From assembly GCA_017643365.1 (NCBI GenBank), contig JAEPNO010000009.1, positions 100,044 through 164,043 of the forward strand: DNA of 64,000 nucleotides, given 5' to 3'. The stretch's first letter is position 1, and every line of letters begins with the position of its first letter. Source of the DNA: Balneolaceae bacterium (lineage in GTDB: Bacteria > Bacteroidota > Rhodothermia > Balneolales > Balneolaceae). Positions 51,210 through 60,147 of this stretch are shown piece after piece. Below the pieces are notes generated by a model. It worked only from the letters and a program-made list of their open reading frames with translations. It had not been told where the DNA came from and searched no databases. The position numbers and the translations under genes are program-made.

Positions 51210-52685
51210 ATGAAAAAAATCATCTTTTACAGCATTGGGACTCTAACCATTCTATATGGACTCCTACTCATCCCAAACTCGTCGGATATTCAAATCGAAA
51301 CTAAGGGAGAAGAAACACCTTTTGTGTGGAATCAGGATGAGCGATGGAATGACCTTGAGGAGCAATTCAAACAAGTTCGAACTGCTGAATCAACTGAAAT
51401 TGAATCAATGGTTGATGCTGGGATTGTATCTATCAACAATCTCTTAGAGGAATTTGAAAAAGAATCTTTTGAGGCCACTGATCAACGACTTGATCTTTTG
51501 CTTAATCAGTTTTTTGAGCTGGCTCCTTATGTTGCTGCTCAGGCTAATCAAGATCCTCGATTCTTTTCCATTTATGATCGGGCTCGGAGGGTAATAAAAA
51601 AGTCATCGATCCAATGGGATGTAAACCAATTCGAAACTCGTGCAGCACTATATAAAGTTCTTTTTGGGATGCGGGCTACGGTCGAAGAGGTACTTCTTCA
51701 ATCAAAAAATGAAATTGAACCTGTGATTCATGTAACCGAAGAACCTTCTCAAACACCATCCACAACGTTATTTGGTATCAAAGTGCATAGCGGCGATTTA
51801 CTGGTATCTCGAGGTGGAGCTGAAGTATCGGCATTGATCTCGCGTGGAAATGATTTTCCCGGCAACTTCTCACATGTGGCACTCATTTATGTGGATGCTG
51901 AAACGAACGAGGCTTTTCTTATCGAAGCACACATCGAACGTGGAGTAGCTGTTGCATCTGCAGAAGAATACATGAACGATGGTAAACAACGATTCATGGT
52001 GTTACGTCCGCGTGCGGATTTACCCGAATTAGAAGCTAACCCCATGCTTCCACATCTTGCAGCCAAAGATATGTTCGAGGAAGTTCAGGAGCGCCACATT
52101 CCATACGATTTTAAAATGAATTTTTTCGATCCCGAAGCCATGTTCTGCTCTGAAGTTGGTTCGTTTGCGTACAAAAACCGAGGAATTAAACTTTGGGAAT
52201 CGGAATCGACAATTTCCTCAAAAGGAGTTATCCGTTTATTAAACACTTTTGGTGTTGAAAACTTTGTTACTCAAATGCCATCTGATCTGGAATACGATCC
52301 AAAATTATCGGTAGTAGCCGAGTGGAGGGATGCCGAAGCATTGTACGAAGATCATCTCTACAATGCCGTAATTGATGCCATGCTGGAATGTGCCGAAATG
52401 GAAGTAGAGATTAAGCCCAATTACTGGATCTTACCGGCTGTCAGATTGGTGAAAGGCTACAGCTTGGTACAAAATTTGAGGGGTAAAGAGGGACCGGTTC
52501 CGGAAGGGATGAATGCCACCCAAGCGTTAAAAAGTGATGCTTTTATTAATCGTCATGCCGAATTAAAAGCAATGACCGATCAGGATATCCGGAACTTTGA
52601 ACAAGAAGAAAACTATCTGCCGCCATATTGGGAGATGTTTGAGTTTGCCCGCCAAAATGCGGGGTGTATCGAAAATCAAGAGTAA
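51210..52685 (+). CDS. YiiX/YaeF-type permuted papain-like amidase
   Basis: The 491-residue protein has an N-terminal membrane or signal segment (residues 3-20), about 150 residues of helices, then a permuted NlpC/P60-like domain. The catalytic histidine is in NFSHVALIY (H222), which precedes the cysteine in AMFCSEVG (C313), the reverse of the normal order and typical of YiiX (PF05708). IKVHSGDLLVSRGG opens the domain. Such enzymes cleave amide bonds in peptidoglycan peptides or lipids. The patatin-like gene starts two bases after the stop, suggesting a joint role in lipid or envelope turnover. Confidence 0.85.
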   Translation: MKKIIFYSIGTLTILYGLLLIPNSSDIQIETKGEETPFVWNQDERWNDLEEQFKQVRTAESTEIESMVDAGIVSINNLLEEFEKESFEATDQRLDLLLNQFFELAPYVAAQANQDPRFFSIYDRARRVIKKSSIQWDVNQFETRAALYKVLFGMRATVEEVLLQSKNEIEPVIHVTEEPSQTPSTTLFGIKVHSGDLLVSRGGAEVSALISRGNDFPGNFSHVALIYVDAETNEAFLIEAHIERGVAVASAEEYMNDGKQRFMVLRPRADLPELEANPMLPHLAAKDMFEEVQERHIPYDFKMNFFDPEAMFCSEVGSFAYKNRGIKLWESESTISSKGVIRLLNTFGVENFVTQMPSDLEYDPKLSVVAEWRDAEALYEDHLYNAVIDAMLECAEMEVEIKPNYWILPAVRLVKGYSLVQNLRGKEGPVPEGMNATQALKSDAFINRHAELKAMTDQDIRNFEQEENYLPPYWEMFEFARQNAGCIENQE

Positions 52686-52687
52686 AC

Positions 52688-53569
52688 ATGAAAAAAAAGA
52701 TTCAATTAGTATTGGGAAGTGGTGGTGCGAGAGGAATTGCACACATTGCCGTTATAGAAGAATTGGAAAAAACCGGACATGAGATTGTAGAAATAGTTGG
52801 CTGTTCGATGGGAGCCGTTATCGGTGGAATTTATGCTGCAGGACAGCTGGAGGATTACAAAAAGTGGCTGTTTTCACTCGATCGGAATCAGGTGTTCGAT
52901 CTCACCGATTTCACGTTCAAAAAACAGGGCTTTGTAAAAGGAGAAAAGATATTTGCCAAACATCGAGAGATGACAGGCGATCTGAATATTGAGGATTTTA
53001 AGATTCCGTTTACTGCCATTGCCGCTGATGTTCGCGAAGGCAAAGAAGTTCTGTTTAAGAAAGGTGATTTATATAAAGCGCTTCGGGCTTCAGTTTCTAT
53101 TCCGGGTGTATTTGTACCCGTTGAGCATAAAAACCGTTTACTGGTTGATGGTGGAATTTTGAATCCTCTACCTTTAAATGTGATGAAGAAACGAGAAGAT
53201 GCAACCTTAGTGGCCGTCGATTTAAATTCATTCGGGAATCCCTTAATTGATGAGATCGTAGAGGATGAAGAAAAATCCCCGAAATGGTTCGAGCAACTAA
53301 TTCCGGATAACATCATTCAAAAAACACGTTTTGAAACCAAAAAAGGGGATTCGTTATCCGTGTTTGATCTCATGGAAAGCACCTTTGTGCTCACTCAGGA
53401 TCGCCTTAAAGATTTGATGATTAAAGTGTATCCACCTGATGTGTTGGTGAACATCCCAAGAAAAACGTGTAGTACCTTTGAGTTTTGGAAAGCTGAATAC
53501 GTGTATAATTGTGGATTACAAGCTTTCAAAAATTCACTAAACGAAATTCCGGCTGTGCCCGATATCTAG
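52688..53569 (+). CDS. Patatin-like phospholipase
   Basis: The 293-residue protein has the patatin anion hole GSGGARG (10-16), the nucleophile in GCSMG (S40) and the dyad aspartate in LVDGGIL (D154). It has no signal peptide. It hydrolyses acyl esters of phospholipids or neutral lipids. It directly follows the YiiX-like gene and is 68 bases upstream of glpK; free glycerol or glycerophosphate from lipid breakdown would feed that module. The frame extends eight codons further up, but that overlaps the previous gene. Confidence 0.93.
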   Translation: MKKKIQLVLGSGGARGIAHIAVIEELEKTGHEIVEIVGCSMGAVIGGIYAAGQLEDYKKWLFSLDRNQVFDLTDFTFKKQGFVKGEKIFAKHREMTGDLNIEDFKIPFTAIAADVREGKEVLFKKGDLYKALRASVSIPGVFVPVEHKNRLLVDGGILNPLPLNVMKKREDATLVAVDLNSFGNPLIDEIVEDEEKSPKWFEQLIPDNIIQKTRFETKKGDSLSVFDLMESTFVLTQDRLKDLMIKVYPPDVLVNIPRKTCSTFEFWKAEYVYNCGLQAFKNSLNEIPAVPDI

Positions 53570-53582
53570 GCATACATAATTT

Positions 53583-53612
53583 GAGAATGACTCTGATTTA
53601 AATCATATTCTC
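53583..53612. promoter_or_regulatory. Candidate operator upstream of glpK
   Basis: The perfect palindrome TGATTTAAATCA (53594-53605) is framed by GAGAAT (53583-53588) and ATTCTC (53607-53612). It lies 25 bases before the glpK start. No regulator gene is adjacent. Confidence 0.45.
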
Positions 53613-53636
53613 GTGATTAATAAAATGGAGTCATCA

Positions 53637-55130
53637 ATGAGTAAACCTTACATCTTAGCCATCGACCAAGGCACCACCAGCTCACGTGCCATTGTGTTCG
53701 ATCATACCGGAAGCATAAAATCGGTAGCCCAAAAAGAATTTAAACAACACTTCCCCAATGATGGTTGGGTGGAACACGACCCAATAGAGATTTGGAAAAC
53801 CCAGGCGGGAGTTGTAGCTGAAGCTATTTCGGCAGTCGGTGCAAATGGAAAAAATATTGCTGCTATTGGGATCACCAATCAACGCGAAACCACCGTTGTT
53901 TGGGATCGAGAAACCGGAAAACCGGTGTACAATGCTATCGTTTGGCAAGATCGCCGGACTTCCGATTATTGCGACTCGCTAAAAGAGCAAGGCTGGACCG
54001 AGAAATTTAAAGCCAAAACAGGCTTAATCATCGACAGTTATTTTTCGGGCACTAAAGTTCGATGGATTCTCGAAAATGTGGATGGAGCTCGCGAAAAAGC
54101 AGAACAAGGAAAATTGGCTTTTGGTACCATCGACTCATGGCTGGTTTGGAATTTCACTAATGGCGAAAAACATATCACCGATGTGACGAATGCTTCCCGA
54201 ACTATGTTGTATAACATCCGTGAAGGGAAATGGGATGAAGAGCTTCTTGATTTGATGAATATCCCCGCAAGCATGTTGCCCGAAGTAAAAAGCTCGAGCG
54301 AAGTCTATGGCCACACTAAAACCACCATTTTTGCCCACGAAGTACCCATTGCCGGTATAGCGGGCGATCAACAAGCCGCCATGTTTGGTCAGATGTGTAT
54401 CCAACCCGGAATGCTCAAAAACACCTATGGCACAGGGTCTTTTATCATGTTTAACACTGGGGAAGAAGCCATCACTTCAGAAAACAACTTACTCACGACC
54501 ATTGGTTATGGCTTAAACGGCAAAACAACGTATGCACTCGAAGGCAGTATTTTTATAGCCGGCGCTGTGGTACAGTGGTTACGTGATGGACTGGGCATCA
54601 TTAAGTCTTCGGGAGATATCGAAAAGCTGGCACTAACCGAAAAGGATAATGGTGGAGTGTATCTAGTTCCTGCATTTGCAGGTTTGGGAGCGCCACATTG
54701 GGATCAGCGAGCGCGTGGTTCGATGTTTGGCTTAACCCGTGGAACTACGGCCGGCCACATTGCCCGAGCGGCTCTCGAAGGCATTGCCTATCAGGTAAAA
54801 GATGTGCTTTCTGCGATGGAAGCAGATTCAGGAATTAAGATCAAAGAATTACGGGTTGATGGCGGCGCAACCGTTAACGATACCTTAATGCAGTTTCAGT
54901 CGGATATTCTGCAAATTCCGATTGTCCGACCAAAAGTGCTGGAAACCACGGCACTCGGAGCCGCTTACTTAGCCGGGTTGGCGGTCGGCTTCTGGAAAGA
55001 CACTAATGAAACCAAAACACAATGGCAGGAAGATAAACGCTTTGAACCATCGATGAGCGAAGACCAAGCGAAAACGCTGCTTCATAAATGGAACAAAGCC
55101 GTTCAGAAAAGTAAAGGATGGATTGAATAA
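53637..55130 (+). CDS. glpK: Glycerol kinase
   Basis: The 497-residue protein carries the FGGY kinase signatures: [32 protein letters not shown] near 82, [12 protein letters not shown] near 101, and [16 protein letters not shown] near the end. A GGYWK-like region and [18 protein letters not shown] near 407 are present. It phosphorylates glycerol to sn-glycerol-3-phosphate. The ATG at 53637 follows GGAG by six bases and gives the usual length; an ATG at 53625 would add four residues. glpD and the facilitator follow after the repeat-bearing gap. Confidence 0.97.
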   Translation: MSKPYILAIDQGTTSSRAIVFDHTGSIKSVAQKEFKQHFPNDGWVEHDPIEIWKTQAGVVAEAISAVGANGKNIAAIGITNQRETTVVWDRETGKPVYNAIVWQDRRTSDYCDSLKEQGWTEKFKAKTGLIIDSYFSGTKVRWILENVDGAREKAEQGKLAFGTIDSWLVWNFTNGEKHITDVTNASRTMLYNIREGKWDEELLDLMNIPASMLPEVKSSSEVYGHTKTTIFAHEVPIAGIAGDQQAAMFGQMCIQPGMLKNTYGTGSFIMFNTGEEAITSENNLLTTIGYGLNGKTTYALEGSIFIAGAVVQWLRDGLGIIKSSGDIEKLALTEKDNGGVYLVPAFAGLGAPHWDQRARGSMFGLTRGTTAGHIARAALEGIAYQVKDVLSAMEADSGIKIKELRVDGGATVNDTLMQFQSDILQIPIVRPKVLETTALGAAYLAGLAVGFWKDTNETKTQWQEDKRFEPSMSEDQAKTLLHKWNKAVQKSKGWIE

Positions 55131-55145
55131 ACAATGGAAATTAAC

Positions 55146-55253
55146 GACCCCATCTGTCTTCCTCCGCCAGTTGGCGGAGGAAGGACTCTTTAGATGACAT
55201 GAAACTATATCAACGAATACTCCTTTTGCTTGTTGGAGGAGACAGAGGAGGTC
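55146..55253. repeat. Palindromic repeat PR, copy 1
   Basis: Ends GACCCCATCTGTCTTCCTCC and GGAGGAGACAGAGGAGGTC are near complements. The hairpin CCTCCGCCAGTTGGCGGAGG lies inside the left end. The core reads ACTCTTTAGATGACATGAAAC. Confidence 0.85.
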
Positions 55254-55348
55254 AGAAAACGCGAATATTGTTCAATTTCATTTTCTTTGCTCTTGATTTT
55301 AAAATGAAAAGAAACAAATTCAATAATAATTAAAAGCCGAAATAAAAC

Positions 55349-55443
55349 GACCCCATCTGTCTTCCTCCGCCAGTTGGCGGAGGAAGGACTCTTTAGATGG
55401 CTCGAAACAATATCAACGAATACACCTTTTGCCTGTTGGAGGT
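55349..55443. repeat. Palindromic repeat PR, copy 2 (right end shortened)
   Basis: Left half as in copy 1. The right end reads TGTTGGAGGTC and lacks GAGACAGAGG. It lies 17 bases before the DUF559 nuclease start. Confidence 0.85.
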
Positions 55444-55460
55444 CAACAACAAAAAAATGA

Positions 55461-55835
55461 ATGACATTTAGAAACCCCATTCATACTAAAGAGCTTCGTA
55501 GACAGCTAAGGAAATCTTCTACAGAGGCTGAACAACATTTTTGGGATGCGGTAAGAGGTAAACAGCTTCTAAATCTGAAGGTTCGAAGACAATATGGAAT
55601 TGGTCCGTATATATTGGATTTTTACTTTCCCGAATTAAAAATAGCTGTAGAAATTGACGGCAAGATTCATCTTAAGCCAGAAGTAATTGCATCTGACAAG
55701 AATAAAGAAGCTTTTTTAAAAGAAAATGAAATTGAGTTACTAAGGTTTTCAAACGAAGACATCAACGAAAAAATGGATGAAGTTTTAAAACAACTGAGAT
55801 TAAGTTTATTGTCGAAAATGGATAAAAGTGTTTAA
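55461..55835 (+). CDS. DUF559 (Vsr-like) endonuclease domain protein, embedded in repeats
   Basis: The 124-residue protein begins MTFRNPIHTKELRRQLRKSSTEAEQHFWDAVRG and has FKVRRQ-like NLKVRRQYGIGPYILDFYFPELKIAVEIDGKIH (conserved D and E of the Vsr/PD-(D/E)XK fold) and KNKEAFLKENEIELLRFSNEDI. It is the typical length of stand-alone DUF559 proteins. It lies exactly between copies 2 and 3 of the palindromic repeat, and its sequence composition differs from glpK and glpD. The repeat-nuclease association suggests a mobile element or a nuclease acting on the repeats. Confidence 0.87.
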   Translation: MTFRNPIHTKELRRQLRKSSTEAEQHFWDAVRGKQLLNLKVRRQYGIGPYILDFYFPELKIAVEIDGKIHLKPEVIASDKNKEAFLKENEIELLRFSNEDINEKMDEVLKQLRLSLLSKMDKSV

Positions 55836-55837
55836 AA

Positions 55838-55926
55838 GACCCCAGTTGGCGGGGAATGACTCTTTGATGACATGAAACTATAACAACGAGTTCTCCTCCT
55901 GCTTGTAGGAGGAGACAGAGGAGGTC
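55838..55926. repeat. Palindromic repeat PR, copy 3 (left end shortened)
   Basis: Starts GACCCCAGTTGGCGGGG and ends with the full GGAGGAGACAGAGGAGGTC. It begins three bases after the DUF559 stop. Copies 2 and 3 together look like one PR unit split around the gene. Confidence 0.82.
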
Positions 55927-56015
55927 AATAAAACGGAATTAAACTTTAAATAATAAACTGAAGAATTGTTTTACTACTCGAGAAATTTGATAATAAGTAC
56001 AGATAAAAAATTAAC

Positions 56016-56155
56016 GACCCCATCTGTCTTCTCCTTTAATAAGGGGAAGGACTTTCTGGATGACTCGAAACCATAACAACGAGTACTAATTATGCTTGTT
56101 GGAGGAGACAGACCTGTCTGCAGAAGTGCAGTTCGGTCCGCAGGCAGAGGAGGTC
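56016..56155. repeat. Palindromic repeat PR, copy 4 (with a 32-base insert)
   Basis: Starts GACCCCATCTGTCTTCTCC and has CTCCTTTAATAAGGGGAAGG in place of the GGCGG hairpin. The right end is interrupted by CCTGTCTGCAGAAG and CAGTTCGGTCCGCAGG before AGAGGAGGTC. It ends 39 bases before glpD. Confidence 0.82.
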
Positions 56156-56194
56156 AGAAAGCTTGAAAGGATTAAATATTTTAACCACCAAACT

Positions 56195-57757
56195 ATGAAT
56201 CGTGCCCACTTTTTAAATACAATAAAGAATCAGAATCAATTCTGGGACGTGGTGATTATTGGTGGTGGTGCTACTGGCTTGGGTTGTGCGGTGGATGCAG
56301 CCTCTCGTGGATATACTACCGTTTTGTTAGATATGCACGATTTTGCCAAAGGGACTTCAAGTCGCAGTACAAAGTTGGTGCATGGTGGTGTTCGGTATCT
56401 GCAACAAGGAGATGTGTCGTTGGTGATTGAAGCATTGAAAGAGCGGGGTTTACTTATTCAAAATGCTCCACATTTGGTGAGCCACCAATCATTTATCGTG
56501 CCAAGTTATAAGTGGTGGAGCGGACCGTTTTATGGTGTGGGGATGAAGGTGTACGATATGCTGGCCGGCAAGCTGAACATCAAGAAATCGAAAAGCCTGA
56601 GTGAAGAAGAAACGCTTGAAAAAATTCCAACACTGGAAAAGGAAGGCTTATTGGGAGGCACCATTTATTACGACGGCCAATTTGATGATTCACGGCTGGC
56701 ATTAAACCTCGCCCAAACAGCAGCGGATTACAACGCTCTTCCCATCAATTATATGAAAGTGACCGGATTGCTCAAGAATTCAGCCGGACTAATTGAAGGG
56801 GTTTCTGCAATGGATATGATTGATGGCGAATCGTACAAAATTAATGCTCGTGTAGTAATTAATGCGACTGGTATTTTTACCGATTCCATCATGAAAATGG
56901 ATGACGAAGATCATTCAAACATCATCCAATGTGCACAAGGAATTCACTTGGTGTTGGATAAAGAGTTTTTACCAGGCGATGCAGCTATAATGGTCCCACA
57001 TACCGATGATGGTCGGGTTCTGTTTGCCGTTCCTTGGCATGGTAAAGCACTGGTTGGCACCACAGATACTCCCATCGATAAACCCGATTTAGAACCACGA
57101 GCTCTGGAGGAAGAAATTGAATTCGTGCTTCGACATGCTGCTCGATATTTATCAAAAGATCCTACACGTGAAGATGTGAAAAGCGTATTTGCAGGACTGA
57201 GACCGTTGGTTAAACCAAGCGATTCTAAATCCACCTCAGAAATTTCGAGAAGTCATCATCTTCAGGTAAATGAATCGGGTTTAGTAACTATCACCGGGGG
57301 CAAGTGGACTACCTACCGCAAGATGGCCGAGGATACCATCGATCAAGCCGTGCTGGTTGCAGGATTACAGGAAACGCCGTGTGTTACCGAAGATTTGCGA
57401 ATTCATGGTTGGCTCAAAAATGTAGATATGAACGATCATCTGCATGTGTATGGCTCGGATCGAGTGGGAATTGAGAAATTGATTAAAGAAAATCCTGAAC
57501 TGGGAGAACAAATCCACTCTGATTTACCCTATGTAAAAGCTGAAATTATTTGGGCGATCCGAAATGAAATGGCCATCACCATCGACGATATCTTATCCCG
57601 ACGAACCAGAATGTTATTGCTTGATGCACAAGCTGCGTTAGAATCTGCCGAGTTAGTTGCCGAGTATCTCGCCCGTGAATTGGGTAAAGATCAGACTTGG
57701 GTTAAACAGGAAGTAGCGGAATTTAAAGCACTAGCAAAAGAATATACTCTAACTTAA
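56195..57757 (+). CDS. glpD: Aerobic glycerol-3-phosphate dehydrogenase
   Basis: The 520-residue protein has the FAD site WDVVIIGGGATGLGCAVDAASRGY near residues 17-40, the GTSSRSTKLVHGGVRYL block, the substrate-contacting VPWHGKALVGTTDTP near 290 and GGKWTTYRKMAEDTID near 368. It oxidises sn-glycerol-3-phosphate to DHAP and passes electrons to quinone at the membrane. The frame is open to 56096, but those 33 codons lie in repeat copy 4, so the ATG at 56195 is the true start. It precedes the facilitator by 10 bases. Confidence 0.96.
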   Translation: MNRAHFLNTIKNQNQFWDVVIIGGGATGLGCAVDAASRGYTTVLLDMHDFAKGTSSRSTKLVHGGVRYLQQGDVSLVIEALKERGLLIQNAPHLVSHQSFIVPSYKWWSGPFYGVGMKVYDMLAGKLNIKKSKSLSEEETLEKIPTLEKEGLLGGTIYYDGQFDDSRLALNLAQTAADYNALPINYMKVTGLLKNSAGLIEGVSAMDMIDGESYKINARVVINATGIFTDSIMKMDDEDHSNIIQCAQGIHLVLDKEFLPGDAAIMVPHTDDGRVLFAVPWHGKALVGTTDTPIDKPDLEPRALEEEIEFVLRHAARYLSKDPTREDVKSVFAGLRPLVKPSDSKSTSEISRSHHLQVNESGLVTITGGKWTTYRKMAEDTIDQAVLVAGLQETPCVTEDLRIHGWLKNVDMNDHLHVYGSDRVGIEKLIKENPELGEQIHSDLPYVKAEIIWAIRNEMAITIDDILSRRTRMLLLDAQAALESAELVAEYLARELGKDQTWVKQEVAEFKALAKEYTLT

Positions 57758-57767
57758 AAGATCAAAA

Positions 57768-58478
57768 ATGGAAGCATATTTAGGAGAAATATTAGGCACT
57801 TTTCTACTCATTTTATTAGGGAATGGGGTTGTAGCAAACGTGTTATTAAAGGACACCAAAGGTAACGGAGCCGGTTGGGTTGTGATAACTCTAGCTTGGG
57901 GGTTTTCGGTATTTGTTGCTGTGTTTGTAGTTGCAGGAATCAGCGGGGCGCATATCAATCCTGCTGTGACCCTCGGTTTAGCTTTAGCCGGTAAATTTTC
58001 TTGGGACCTCGTGATGGGCTACATCCTTGCACAAATGATAGGCGCTATTTTAGGCGGATGTGTGGTTTGGCTTCACTACAAAGATCACTACGATATAACG
58101 GAAGAAGCCGATCTAAAACTAGCAACCTTTAGTACGGCTCCGGCTATCCGAAATACCATTTCAAACTTGATCTCTGAGGCGATCGGAACTTTTGTGTTGG
58201 TACTCGGCGTGTTATATATGGCTGCACCGGAAGTTGGATTAGGTGCTTTAGATGCGTTACCGGTTGCATTACTGGTTGTAGTAATTGGGATGTCGCTGGG
58301 GGGAACTACAGGCTATGCAATTAATCCTGCTCGTGATTTAGGTCCGAGAATTGCACATTTCATTTTACCCATTAAAGGTAAAGGTGATAGCGATTGGAGC
58401 TATAGCTGGATCCCCGTTGTTGGCCCAATTATTGGCGGAGCACTTGCCGCACTTTTATTTCTTCAGTTACCATTTTAA
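57768..58478 (+). CDS. glpF: Glycerol facilitator (MIP/aquaporin family)
   Basis: The 236-residue protein has six membrane helices with the two NPA motifs: HINPAVTLG (N64) and YAINPARDLGPR (N186). The aspartate after NPAR is typical of glycerol-conducting members. It lets glycerol enter by diffusion for GlpK to trap. It lies immediately after glpD in the same operon, which supports the glycerol role over pure water transport. The next gene begins 9 bases on. Confidence 0.93.
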   Translation: MEAYLGEILGTFLLILLGNGVVANVLLKDTKGNGAGWVVITLAWGFSVFVAVFVVAGISGAHINPAVTLGLALAGKFSWDLVMGYILAQMIGAILGGCVVWLHYKDHYDITEEADLKLATFSTAPAIRNTISNLISEAIGTFVLVLGVLYMAAPEVGLGALDALPVALLVVVIGMSLGGTTGYAINPARDLGPRIAHFILPIKGKGDSDWSYSWIPVVGPIIGGALAALLFLQLPF

Positions 58479-58487
58479 GCGGTGGAT

Positions 58488-59055
58488 ATGAGAAGTAATA
58501 AAAAACGATCGTGGACTTTTCTACTTGCTGAGTTTTTTGTGGTGTTTATCAGTGTGTCGGGAGCGTTTTATTTAGACACCGTGAAAGAGGATCGACAGCT
58601 GAAGGAAAATCAGATTAGGTATTACGAAACCTTTTTGATGAATTTGGAAATTGGAGCAGCAAAAATAGAACGTCTTCAAACGCAGATTGATACGTTGGTT
58701 TCTCAATCGCAAAATAATCCAAATTTTCAATTTCGTGTACGTCGTAATTTATCCTTTGTAAATAATCAGCTGATAATTCGTGCAGGGTTTGAAGAGCTAA
58801 ATTTTTCGGTGATAACGCCTCAATATCTTAGAAACTTAGACGAGGGTTCAAATTTGATCACACGAGTGCAGCAACGATTAAACAATCTTGAATTTAGAAC
58901 ACAGGAATACCAGTTTTCAAATCAACAAGGAAGCATTTGAAAGTTGGTATAAAAATGAACTTCAGGCGATTTCGAATTTACTAAGTGCTCTAAGTCAGGC
59001 GGTAAATTATGGTGCTATTCCTGCAACTAAATCATTACTTGAGGAGCTGAAATAA
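58488..59055 (+). pseudogene. Membrane-anchored protein of unknown function with a probable frameshift
   Basis: From ATG 58488 the frame encodes a membrane anchor (WTFLLAEFFVVFISVSGAFYLD) and a coiled-coil-like domain, and stops at 58940. A second frame continues without a gap from about 58918 as INKEAFESWYKNELQAISNLLSAL to TAA at 59055. Removing one T from the TTTT run at 58914-58917 joins the two. The full protein would be about 188 residues. The terminator lies one base after the second stop, as expected for the intact gene. A recent mutation or a sequencing error would both fit. Confidence 0.75.
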
Positions 59056-59091
59056 AAAAAGCCCTCTATCTAAAAAGAGGGCTTTAAAAAG
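59056..59091. terminator. Bidirectional terminator
   Basis: AAAGCCCTCT and AGAGGGCTTT flank an 8-base loop with A-runs before and after. It serves the glycerol operon and the convergent adk operon. Confidence 0.9.
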
Positions 59092-59094
59092 GTG

Positions 59095-59649
59095 TTAGGA
59101 AAGAGCCGATTTAATTCGGGCGAAGATATCGTTCACATCTCCGGTACCTTCAATAATTTTGGCTTGTCCGCGATCGGCATAATAGGCAAGTACCGGCGCA
59201 GTTTCTTTTTGATACACTTTCAACCTATTCTTTAGGCTTTCCTCGGTATCATCGCTTCGGCCTTCCCCTCTGGAAAGTACTCGACGAACGAGCTCCTCTT
59301 CAGGAACAGTTAATGCGATTACCTGAGCTTTACCGGTACCTTTTTCATTCAGAATTTTATCAAGCGATTCGGCTTGAAATACCGTTCTAGGGAAACCATC
59401 GAAAATGCAACCGTTAGAGTAGGTGTCTTCTTCGAGAGCTTCGGCTACGATTTCAACCACTACTTGATCTGGAACTAACTCGCCGGCATCGATAAAAGAC
59501 TTCGCTTTTAAGCCTACAGGAGTTTCGTTTTTGATGGCTGCTCTGAAAATATTCCCGGTTGACAGGTGCGGCAAATTGTATTCATCAACAAGTTTTGCTG
59601 CTTGCGTACCTTTACCGGCGCCGGGAGGTCCGAATAATATAATGTTCAT
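59095..59649 (-). CDS. adk: Adenylate kinase, short-LID form
   Basis: The 184-residue protein has the P-loop ILFGPPGAGKGTQAAKLVDEY (residues 4-24), HLSTGNIFRAAIKNETPVG, the GCIFDGFPRTVFQAESLD block near 85 and LSRGEGRSDDTEESLKNRL, where a short LID replaces the long zinc-type LID. It interconverts ATP, AMP and ADP. The ATG at 59649 is chosen; 11 upstream codons in frame carry no motif. It follows rplS in the same direction after 98 bases. Confidence 0.96.
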   Translation of the reverse strand: MNIILFGPPGAGKGTQAAKLVDEYNLPHLSTGNIFRAAIKNETPVGLKAKSFIDAGELVPDQVVVEIVAEALEEDTYSNGCIFDGFPRTVFQAESLDKILNEKGTGKAQVIALTVPEEELVRRVLSRGEGRSDDTEESLKNRLKVYQKETAPVLAYYADRGQAKIIEGTGDVNDIFARIKSALS

Positions 59650-59747
59650 GGTAAATGTGTTGGGTAGGTGTGAGGAGTACAATGCAAGTAGCCCAAAACC
59701 TGAATTCAGGTTTTGAGCTAATCTAACATTTTAAAGTAATGGTAAAA

Positions 59748-60107
59748 TTACTTCTTCTTGCCTTTGGTATCGCGCTCTTGAATACGAGCAGCTTTACCAC
59801 GTAATTCGCGCAAGTAGAATAATTTAGCACGACGTACCTTACCACGACGTTTTACATCAACTTGTGCAATAAATGGTGAGTTGAACGGGAAAATACGCTC
59901 AACGCCAATGTTACCACTCATTTTACGTACAGTAAATGTGCGGTTTGGGCCACTGCCACGCATGGCAATAACAACACCCTGATACTGCTGAATTCTTTCT
60001 TTCTCACCTTCTTTTACGCGATAGTGAATATTCACTGTATCGCCGGCGATGAATTCTGGCAGATTATCAGCTACGAGCGATTGTTCAACTAATTTTAGCT
60101 TATCCAT
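59748..60107 (-). CDS. rplS: 50S ribosomal protein bL19
   Basis: The 119-residue protein is a complete bL19: [86 protein letters not shown]. It sits at the subunit interface. It is the fourth gene of the ffh-rpsP-rimM-trmD-rplS operon, 40 bases after trmD. Confidence 0.98.
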   Translation of the reverse strand: MDKLKLVEQSLVADNLPEFIAGDTVNIHYRVKEGEKERIQQYQGVVIAMRGSGPNRTFTVRKMSGNIGVERIFPFNSPFIAQVDVKRRGKVRRAKLFYLRELRGKAARIQERDTKGKKK

Positions 60108-60147
60108 GGTTCTTATTGTTTAATCTCACCCATGTGAGATTGATTTG

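Noticed and set aside
56096..56194. Upstream extension of glpD
   Set aside because: These 33 codons lie in palindromic repeat copy 4; GlpD family members start at the ATG at 56195.
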